Shown here one piece after another: positions 56,901 to 64,000 of a DNA stretch of 64,000 bases. Positions within the stretch are counted from its first letter, which is position 1. Each line of letters opens with the position of its first letter. A program made the translations under genes and the position numbers. The notes under the pieces are model-generated. The model worked only from the letters and a program-made list of their open reading frames with translations. It was not told the origin of the DNA and searched no databases. This DNA comes from Agelas oroides (Eukaryota; Porifera; Demospongiae; Agelasida; Agelasidae). Where the stretch lies: positions 2,645,313-2,709,312 of the forward strand of contig OX422186.1 of assembly GCA_949130485.1 (NCBI GenBank), written 5' to 3'.

Positions 56901-57529
56901 TCAACTGTGTCAGGAAGACTGGGCAATCCCAGAACATCTCGGGATAAGTTGTGGCAGTACTGGACACTTCTGGGCTAGGGCTTACGTATTTAGGGCTGTT
57001 TTATGGCATGCACGTAGGCTGTGAATTAAGGTTTATATAGGGTTTAACAATAGTTAAAGCCAGTTAACGGGGAGGGGCTCACTGCACAAGCTGTCCCGCC
57101 ATAATCTAGGAGTTCTGTGCATGAGCACAAAAGAATGAATATTAGCGCCAACAGCCAAAGCACAGGCACAGCAAGATAAATCTTTCTCTCAAGCTGAAAC
57201 CGACTCTGCGCAGTCCAATCGTTCACAGACGGACAAGAATGGCCTTGAACACGGGAGAAGGAGATGGGACTGCCGGGACCCATCAACTAGCGGACGAACG
57301 AGACAGCTATCAACAGATGGACCCCCGCCTCGAGGGCGAGGACACAACGCCGCTACTCGGCCGCATTGAAGCGCTGGAGAGAGCCTTGAGAGCGGGCCAC
57401 AGCTCAGCAACACACGACCCCCCTAGTGTCGCCAATCCTGGCCATGGTAGGCAACTAATTATGACCATAAGGGTCAAGGGTCACACGATGATGTAATACT
57501 ACAGAGTGTTAAAGAAACCAACACGCAGC

Positions 57530-58225
57530 GCGACAGCACTAAGCAGCATGGGCCAACAAGCACATAGCAGCACACAGCGAGGCCAGCACTAAGCAACATG
57601 GGCCAACAAGCACATAGCAGCACACAGCGAGGCCAGCACTAAGTAGCATGGGCCAGTAAGCTCACAGCAGCACATAACACAGCAGGCATTAAGCAGCATG
57701 GGCCAACAGGCACACAGCATGGCCAGCACTTAGCAGCATGGGCCAACAAGCACACAGCAGCGCATAGCAGCACACATATTATAAGCAGCATGGGCCAAAA
57801 AAAAACAAACATGCGCAGCAGTACACAGCACAGTCAACACCAAGTAGCATGGGCTGCCAAGTGCACAGCAGCATGTAGCACGGCCAGCACTAAGCAGCAT
57901 GGGCCAACAAGCACACAGCAGTACATACCACAGTCAGCACGAAGCAGCATGGACCAACAAGCACACAGCAGCTCATAGCACGGCCAGCTCTAAGTAGCAT
58001 GGACTAACACGCACACAGCACCACATAATACAGCCAACACTAAGCAGTAGGGGCCAGCAAACAACAGCACATAGCAGGGCCAGCATTAAGCAGCACGGGT
58101 AGTGCAGCAAGCACACGGCAGCATAAAACAGCACGCAGCATGGCCAACTCTAAGCAACATGAGCCACTAGGCACATAGTAACATAAGCAGTTGGGCCAAC
58201 AAGCGCATAGCAGCATGGGGCACCA
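57530..58225. repeat. 50-bp tandem repeat inside gag, about 14 copies
   Basis: The unit resembles CACTAAGCAGCATGGGCCAA plus CAAGCACATAGCAGCACACA and GCGAGGCCAG. The first copies are nearly identical, and later ones diverge and vary in length (42-52 bp). All contain AGCAGCATGGGCCA. It separates the N-terminal and central gag segments. Confidence 0.9.
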
Positions 58226-58693
58226 CAGAGGTACGGCATATATACACAGTACGGTACCAAAAAAAAAAAAGAAAAAAAAAAGATGATATCCTTAGCAGAA
58301 TGTTACACTGGCTGCCAATTATAAGCAACTCTATCCCATACATAGCCCAGCCAGAGATGGGCATCGTACCACCACAGGGACGGTACCAATTATTGCACTA
58401 CCCAACCCCCCCCACTCATCCACACAACAGCAATGCAGGTATCACCAATGCAGGTTCCATCAACAAGCACCTTGCACAACACCACACCAGACCCACCTAC
58501 TAACATGCCCACAGGCTTGTTCATGGGGGACGCAATGCTGCCAATTCCTGACAGCCTTATCAGTAAGATCCAACGACTGGAATTTGTGGACATGGCAGAC
58601 TTGCGCCCAGAAGCATGGATGTTTGAAGACGAGCCCCACGAAAAATCACTAGCAGGCTTATTCAAACGTCAGAAACAGCCCGTAACAGATATA

Positions 58694-59451
58694 CCGTAGT
58701 GTCCCGTTAATACGCCCCCCCATTTTGTACACTACATCCTGCCTAAAGTGGGGGGGGGGCTTATATTCGAGGATGCAATTAGTCTCGACTATAAGCCCCC
58801 CCCCCCCCCCCATATGAAATCAATGCCTTTCACTATCAACTAACTATGGCGACGACTTTCAGGATCGAGAGTACTGTTCGCGGACATCACGTTTACAAAG
58901 CTGCGTGGTCTCCCTACATCGGAGAAGAGCTGCCAGTTCAACGCGAGGTCAATAACATTCACGATGACTTCGCTGTAGCTGTCCTCAAGAACGGCAACAC
59001 TGTCGGTCATGTACCACGGGAAATTTCCAGAGTCTGCTGGTATTTCTTGCACAAGAGTGGCAGCGAGATGACTTGCATCGTCAATGGTGACAGAAGACGT
59101 TCTGAAGTTGATGGGAAAGGACTCGTGGTTCCGTGCGTGTACATCTTCAGAGGGAAACAAAAACACCTTGACAGACTGATAAACCTGTTTGCTAAACTAG
59201 CAGCTTAAAACTTGGAACATCTAACCGGCTTTTCTAAAAGCCACAAAACTTACAAAAGATTCACCGACTACTATAGTCTTACTGAACGCACTTGCAACGT
59301 ATAGTAAGCACGTGTAGTTTTGATGTTCCAGAAGACGCTCACCGGGGGGGCGTTATAACGAGTCAAACTACCCTGTGCAGGAACTTTGGCGGAAAAGAGG
59401 GGGGGGGGGGGGGCGTATTTTCGAAGGGGGCGTATTAGCGGGACACTACGG
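58694..59451. mobile_element. 758-bp TA-flanked transposon carrying a HIRAN ORF
   Basis: The left end CCGTAGTGTCCCGTTAATAC and right end GTATTAGCGGGACACTACGG are inverted, with TA on each side (58692-58693 and 59452-59453). Sub-terminal C- and G-runs and GCTTATATTCGAGG / CGTATTTTCGAAGG pairs extend the inverted symmetry. The gag frame is continuous when the element and one TA are ignored, confirming the borders. TA duplication fits Tc1/mariner-type transposition, but no transposase is present. The only ORF is the HIRAN protein at 58846-59208. A decayed relative lies at 42591. Confidence 0.9.
58846..59208 (+). CDS. Stand-alone HIRAN-domain protein
   Basis: An intact 120-codon ORF from ATG (context CTAACTATGGCG) to TAA. 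It has the HIRAN pattern: FRIESTVRGHHVYKAAW (strand 1 and conserved GH-Y), PYIGEELPVQREVNNIHDDF (the E-x-x-N-x-x-D core), AVAVLKNGNTVGHVPREIS (AVAV and the VG-VPR turn), then WYFLHKSGSEMTCIVNG and VPCVYIFRG. HIRAN domains of HLTF/Rad5-type helicases bind 3' ends of single-stranded DNA. Here it stands alone, without helicase or nuclease, and fills the interior of a TA-flanked transposon. It might recognise transposon ends or repair intermediates, or be a captured passenger (inference). Codons look normal, with no stops or shifts, which suggests a young copy. Confidence 0.8.
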   Translation: MATTFRIESTVRGHHVYKAAWSPYIGEELPVQREVNNIHDDFAVAVLKNGNTVGHVPREISRVCWYFLHKSGSEMTCIVNGDRRRSEVDGKGLVVPCVYIFRGKQKHLDRLINLFAKLAA

Positions 59452-60056
59452 TACTACTGTGGGTGCAATGTTTCGCATCTTACGTGGCTGTCCTGTCTCA
59501 GACACAGCCACAAAGTACTCCCCACCTAATGGCATACATGGCCACAATCATCCGCTGCCACAAAACATTCGAAGGACTGGGCTGGGTTGTATATGATAGT
59601 GCATACCGACGCCGGGCCGCAAGGCAGAGCAACCTCAATTGGGCAGTGATTGACAGCTCATTGTTTAACACACTTTTCACCGGCAGAGCTAAGTCATCAC
59701 TTAAGTGCTCGCACTGTCTCAGTGAAGACCACACAGTGGATGAATGCCCAGCAGCTAATGGCCCCCTTGTGCAGCTTACAAGAGACCTAGGCATAAGCGC
59801 TACAATGAGCCCAAGCTACTCTGCCAAGCATACAATGCAGCCTCCAAGCATGATTCCCCCAGCCAAACGGGTAGCTGCACCCATACAACCAAAGCCATGT
59901 GGACTGTTTAACTCAAACATGGGTCCACGATGCACCTACGGAGAAAGGTGCAGGTACATGCACATCTGCTCACTCTGCTTCAAGAACCACCCTAAGGCAT
60001 CATGCCAACGCATCTCAGCTGGCAATTGGAAACCAACAGCTCAAAACAGGAAATGA

Positions 60057-60727
60057 ATGGACCAGGGCATTGGCATACTGCTATGGAACAGTGAACAGCA
60101 TTACCCACTTACCCAAATGGGTTATTAGCCGGTAACAAGTTCTCTCAATAATACTCCTTGGTTCACTTCAATAACTCCATCGCTATACAACCAGTTATCT
60201 CCCATCAAACTCCCATGATCACATCACTGTAATTGTATCACCACCACTTCCCAAGCTTGTTTCCAATCAAAGCTATTAATAACTAGATAAATGATTTGGG
60301 CCCCACCCTTTCTTGTTTCTTTCCGTCCCGGTTTACACTGGGACGTGACAGGGGCTTCATAACTTATAAATCGTACTTAATCTCACGTCAGCCTCCGATC
60401 GCACATTTGCATTTAAGCGGGAGTGTACATGCAACGAACACGGTGGGCATACGTACCTGTACGTTCGACGCCTAGGCCGAGCAACCTACCGGTGTCTAGC
60501 AGCCAACTGGTATATACACGGTATAGATCGCGAATAACGGGCGTGGTCGGGGGCTGGCGTGGGGGTGGGATTGGCTTTAAAAATCCTCATATACCTGCTG
60601 CACACACACACACACCTACATAGCTGGGACATACCCATACACCGCCGACCTACTGGCGCTAGAAGCATGCAGGAGCAGCCACGAACGGCACAACCTTAAA
60701 CTCAGTCTAATCCACACACCTCTCAAT
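60057..60727. other. gag-pol spacer of DIRS copy 2
   Basis: No gene. In the pol frame, wording homologous to copy 1 (LKLSLIHTPL) begins at about 60690, so the true pol start lies somewhat upstream of 60728. A GGCGTGGGGGTGGG/CACACACAC segment lies at 60550-60615. Confidence 0.4.
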
Positions 60728-62326
60728 GTGCATATCTGGGCTCAATCCTTACAGGCTCACCCAGATCAAGCACTTGCCCGATACCTGCTGAAAAGCATGA
60801 CTGCCGGATTCAGAATAGGCTACGACTGGTCAAGAGAGCGCAAATCAGCCTGCAGCAACTTGCCATCAGCATCCGCGCACCCAGAGGTTGTACAGCAAAA
60901 CCTGGACCAGGAAGTAGCCTCCGGCAGACTACTGGGACCATTTCAGCCTGACGAACTCAGCCCACCAGAGAAGAAGCACCAACAAGGAAAATTCTGAATC
61001 ATCGTTGACTTGTCGTCTCCGGAAGGCAAAAGCATTAATGACGGGATCGCTACAGAGCTGTGCTCACTCTCCTACACAAGAGTGGACGACGTTGCGAAAG
61101 GTATCTGTCAGGCGGGCCCAGGCGCCCTGATGGTAAAAATCAATATAAAAAGCGCCTACCGTATTGTGCCGGTTCACCCAGTAGACAGGCACCTATTAGC
61201 AACACACTGGAAGGGGCAATTATATGTGGATGGGGCACTCCCATTCAGCCTAAGATCTGCCCCCAAAATCTTCACAGAGCTCACAGACGCATTCGAATTT
61301 ATAATCAAACAGCACGGTGTCGAATGGGTTTGGCACTACCTAGACGATTTTATTACAACTGCAACTACAGAATGCGCAGCAGCACTAGATATCATGCTGG
61401 CCTTGTCAGACCTCCTGGGCATACCGCTGGCGACAGACAAGATCGAAGGACTGGCATGCATAATCACATTCTTAGGCATCACTCTCGACACACTGCAGAT
61501 GGAGCTGCGCCTCCCAGAAGAAAAAATACAAAGGCTCAAGTCGCTCATTGAAGAGTGGTCCCCCAAACGGTGGTGTAGAAAAAGGGACTTGGAGTCCCTA
61601 ATTGGTCAACCACATCACGCAAGCACTGTCGTAAAACCCGGCAGGTCTTTTACGAGACGAATGATCGATCTTTGTAAGTCTGTTCACCGGCGAGACAGAC
61701 CGATCAGGCTAAACAAGTCGTTCCACTCAGACCTAGCATGGTGGCGCCTCTTTCTCACCCAGTGGAATGGGGTTGCGATGATGCCTACTCTCATCAACAA
61801 AAGACCAGAATACATAGTAACCTCAGACGCCTCCGGGTCATGGGGTTGCGGTGCCTTCTGCGATAATCACTGGCTCCAAATACCATGGAGCAACAGTACA
61901 GCGCTACTCTCCCAGTCCATTGCGGTAAAAGAAATGATACCAATCATTGCCTCATGCGTAGTATGGGGCCATGACTGGAGAGGAAAACACATCCTCGCCA
62001 AATCAGATAACGAGTCCGCAGTACATGTCATAAAGCACCGCAGTTGCAAAGATGAAACCCTCATGCACATGCTCCGCTGCTTATTCTTCATAGAGGCGCA
62101 CTTCGGGTTTACACTGGTAGCGGAACACATCCCAGGTGCGCACAATGAGCTAGCAGATGCTATTTCACGTAATCACGCTACTCTTTTCCTTTCCAAGGTA
62201 CCTGGCGCATGCAGAACCCCGACCTCAGTGCCGCAGGAGCTACTGGAGCTACTCATTCACCAACAGCCCGACTGGACCTCGCAGAACTGGACAGCCTTGT
62301 TCACTTCTATTTTAGAGAAGGTCTAG
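60728..62326 (+). pseudogene. DIRS copy 2 reverse transcriptase-RNase H, one stop
   Basis: The frame is open apart from a TGA at 60995-60997, just before IIVDLSSPEGKSIN (copy 1 has an amino acid there). RT: motif A reads KINIKSAYR, with Asn where the catalytic Asp belongs; motif B LPFSLRSAPKIF; motif C WHYLDDFIT intact; thumb FLGITLDTLQMELRLPEEKI. RNase H: VTSDASGSWGCGAF, SIAVKEMIPII, AKSDNESAVHVI and EHIPGAHNELADAISR, with the four acidic residues present. The end (to 62326) overlaps the recombinase start in another frame. The Asp to Asn change at residue 45 after 61010 and the stop make the RT inactive, although most of the 438-codon frame is preserved. Confidence 0.9.
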
Positions 62327-63259
62327 CAGCGTCAACTCGGAAGACTTATGAGGCCGGGAGGAAAAAATTCAACCAATTCTGTACAGAGCTCAACATATCC
62401 AACCCCTTACCAGTGAATCAGCAAACGCTCTGCTACTACGTTGCCTAACGCAATCTCTCTCCAGCGACGATAAAGGTCTATCTTTCAGCCTTACGACACT
62501 ACCACATAGCAAGCGATGTCCCAGAACCAGATAGAGCAAAACTGCAAAAATTAAAGATCGTGAGCAACGGAATTACACGCGTATCAGCCCTCAAAACAAA
62601 GGAGACACACACCCGCCTTCCAATCACTCCAGATATACTGAGACGGATCTATTTATACAGACTATGGCAGCCAAATCGTCACGAGTAAGAGACAATACTC
62701 ATGTGGGCTGCGAGCACGCTATGCTTCTTTGGATTCTTCAGGATGGGAGAACTCACAATTCCTAATGACAAGGCATACGACTATTCAATCCACCTGTCCC
62801 CAGGAGACATAGCAACAGACAGCCATACTAACCCAACAATGCTGCAAGTACACCTGAAAACATCAAAGACAGACAGGGATCGCAAAGGCACGACAGTAAT
62901 TGTAGGCAGAACAAGAGACCAACTATGCCCAGTCAGCACAGTTCTAGCCTACCTTGCCATAAGGGGCCACACCAGGACCACTATTCCAACTGGAAAACGG
63001 AGTACCCCTTACAAAGACACGCTTTATCCTTAAGTTCAGAGAGGCTTTAACACGGATTGGCATCGATGCCTCCAAATACGCTGGTCATAGTTTCAGAATT
63101 GGCGCGGCCACCACAGCTGCACAGCATGGTATTGAAGACTCAGTGATACAGAAAATGGGAAGATGGAGAAGCACAGCATACCTCTCATATATCCAGCCAC
63201 CAAAGGAATTCCTTACAAAGGTATCTGGCATACTGTCGTCAACAAACCCCACCCAGTGA
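62209..63259 (+). pseudogene. DIRS copy 2 tyrosine recombinase, broken
   Basis: It starts MQNPDLSAAGATGATHSP (62209) in a frame overlapping pol. The core-binding domain has FREGLAASTRKTYEAGRKKF and, past a TAA at 62446, SPATIKVYLSALRHYHI and TRLPITPDILRRI. A second in-frame TAA lies near 62686. The catalytic domain has LCFFGFFRMGELTIP, HLKTSKTDRDRKG and CPVSTVLAYLAIRG, then a frameshift near 62985, after which FREALTRIGIDASKYAGHSF with the H-x-x-R, and MGRWRSTAYLSYIQPP with the likely catalytic Tyr, end at 63259. The motifs are better preserved than in copy 1. Confidence 0.85.
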
Positions 63260-64000
63260 AGGACTTCCAGCAGACCATCTCAACAAACTCATACCTATTG
63301 TCAGCTATTCGCACTCAATGTTGCATATATCATTATTATAAGCACCCCAGTAAATATGTTAGCGCGAGCAAGTATAATAACCTTCAGGGCACAATCAGAC
63401 AACTTTCAATGGGTACCGGGAGCGTGAAGACCTTCGGATTGGGGAGGGAAGCACCAAGGGCTTCCGTTGGAGGAGTTAATACCAGAAGTAGGATTCCTAC
63501 TTGGTCTTAACAGGACCCCAATCCAGTACAGGGTACATTCCAATGTTCAGGCACTGACACCAAGTAACCTCGTTCCCAGGCTCTCAGCCAGGGAATGGGA
63601 TTATGGTGCCAAAGCATGCACCTGCCTCCCGGTACACCACCAACAATGGTAACCACAATGGGTACGAAAGGCAGTTATGACAAGAGGCCGACGGTAGTTA
63701 ACTTAATGGAAAGTGGGATGTAGGTTAGGTAGACTATTAACAGAAGGGGAAAGGGTGATAGGAAAGTTACTGTGGTCGAGTGATGCCATTTTAGTCTAGG
63801 CTATCTGCAGAAGAGTTTGCACAGATGGCAGTAACATCTTTGAGTCTTGTTGGTTATAAGAGCATGTGAATTTGCGGAGTGTATGAACATGACACGTGAG
63901 ATTACAGAGATTCTTCCTGTATGCAATCCATATTTTCGCACCACTTCATCATGCAGCCGTGCATCAAAATCTTGAAAAAAATTCTCTTTATTAGTTTTTC
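63260..64000. other. 3' flank of DIRS copy 2, no gene recognised
   Basis: Probably includes untranslated or terminal sequence of the DIRS element, but no repeat of its 5' part was recognised. AACCTCGTTCCCAGGCTCTC at 63567 is one end of the Mutator-like MITE family without a clear partner. ORFs at 63163 and 63467 overlap in other frames and have no motif. Confidence 0.4.

Larger units (their letters stand above)
54189..57010. mobile_element. 2.8-kb foldback element with mirrored repeat arrays
   Basis: GTCCAGTACTGCCAC at about 54240 is mirrored by GTGGCAGTACTGGAC at about 56951. Beyond it, weakly related CATGGTAACAGC and GCTGTTTTATGGCATG may be the tips. Between lie a 73-bp tandem array in one orientation (54330-55227), a unique core (55228-56430), and inverted repeat-unit copies (56440-56900). 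Long inverted ends built of tandem sub-repeats resemble Drosophila Foldback elements. The unique core holds only short ORFs (55246, 55644, 55881) with no known domain, so the element would be non-autonomous. Exact limits are uncertain. Confidence 0.6.
57239..60056 (+). pseudogene. DIRS copy 2 gag, interrupted
   Basis: N-terminal frame MALNTGEGDGTAGTHQLADE with a short helical LLGRIEALERALRAG (57239-57496). A 50-bp satellite then occupies 57530-58225. The gag core resumes at about 58433 with MGDAMLPIPDSLISKIQRLE and FVDMADLRPE (copy 1: EFVDMAELQP), is cut at 58693 by the HIRAN element, and continues at 59452 in the same frame with LLWVQCFASYVAVL, GWVVYDSAYRRRAARQ and LFNTLFTGRAK. The zinc knuckle CSHCLSEDHTVDEC and a CCCH-type cluster CTYGERCRYMHICSLC follow. 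It ends at 60056. It would package the element RNA. Whether the satellite is an insertion or an expanded linker is open. Confidence 0.8.
57239..63259 (+). mobile_element. DIRS-type retrotransposon, copy 2
   Basis: Plus-strand order: gag (57239-60056, enlarged by insertions), spacer, RT-RNase H (60728-62326) and tyrosine recombinase (62209-63259), the last overlapping the end of the pol frame. The same architecture as copy 1, but protein wording differs at about half the positions, so it is a different family. A 758-bp TA-flanked element carrying a HIRAN ORF is inserted in gag. Terminal repeats were not found. Stops and two frameshifts make it inactive. Confidence 0.88.

Overview
The window looks like repeat-rich nuclear DNA of an animal, most likely an early-branching one (sponge, less likely cnidarian). 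It is visibly AT-rich, exons are small with GT/AG borders, and the only confidently recognised cellular gene is an NLR-type innate immune receptor (NACHT ATPase exon plus a separate 84-bp leucine-rich-repeat exon), a family known to be expanded in sponges and corals. The mobile elements (DIRS-type tyrosine-recombinase retrotransposons, ISL2EU/Harbinger with a YqaJ nuclease, hAT, a CR1/L2-like LINE, Crypton-like DUF3504 remnants, Mutator-like, piggyBac-like and pogo-like short elements) fit such a genome. No bacterial operon, tRNA, rRNA or CRISPR array was seen. The species call is inference.

Layout. 1-2.2 kb: no gene. 2.2-7.0 kb (minus): a decayed DIRS-type element, gag / RT-RNase H / tyrosine recombinase, cut by two short inverted-repeat elements. 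7-15.8 kb: mostly non-coding, with tandem repeats, a nested pair of inverted-repeat elements and one leucine-rich-repeat-like exon. 15.8-18.7 kb: a Mutator-like short element that received a full-length but broken hAT transposon. 22.3-24.8 kb: a two-gene ISL2EU transposon, THAP/DDE transposase facing a YqaJ nuclease, both broken. 28.8-30.1 kb: a Crypton-like fragment split by a TTAA-flanked element. 30.66-32.85 kb (minus): NLR gene. 35.26-35.65 kb: a small two-exon candidate gene. 36-48 kb: many short inverted-repeat elements and perfect satellites, a possible first exon at 43.5 kb, and a decayed HIRAN-carrying element at 42.6 kb. 48.9-52.2 kb: a LINE interrupted twice. 53.2-54.0 kb: an exon of an unrecognised, probably extracellular, protein split by a Mutator-like element. 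54.2-57.0 kb: a foldback element with mirrored repeat arrays. 57.2-63.3 kb (plus): a second DIRS-type element whose gag holds a TA-flanked transposon carrying an intact HIRAN-domain ORF.

The history is nested insertion. At several sites (5.9, 49.6, 53.4 and 58.7 kb) the interrupted reading frame independently confirms the insertion borders and target duplication. The best candidate for something undescribed is the small transposon family whose only ORF is a stand-alone HIRAN domain: one intact copy in the window and one decayed relative.
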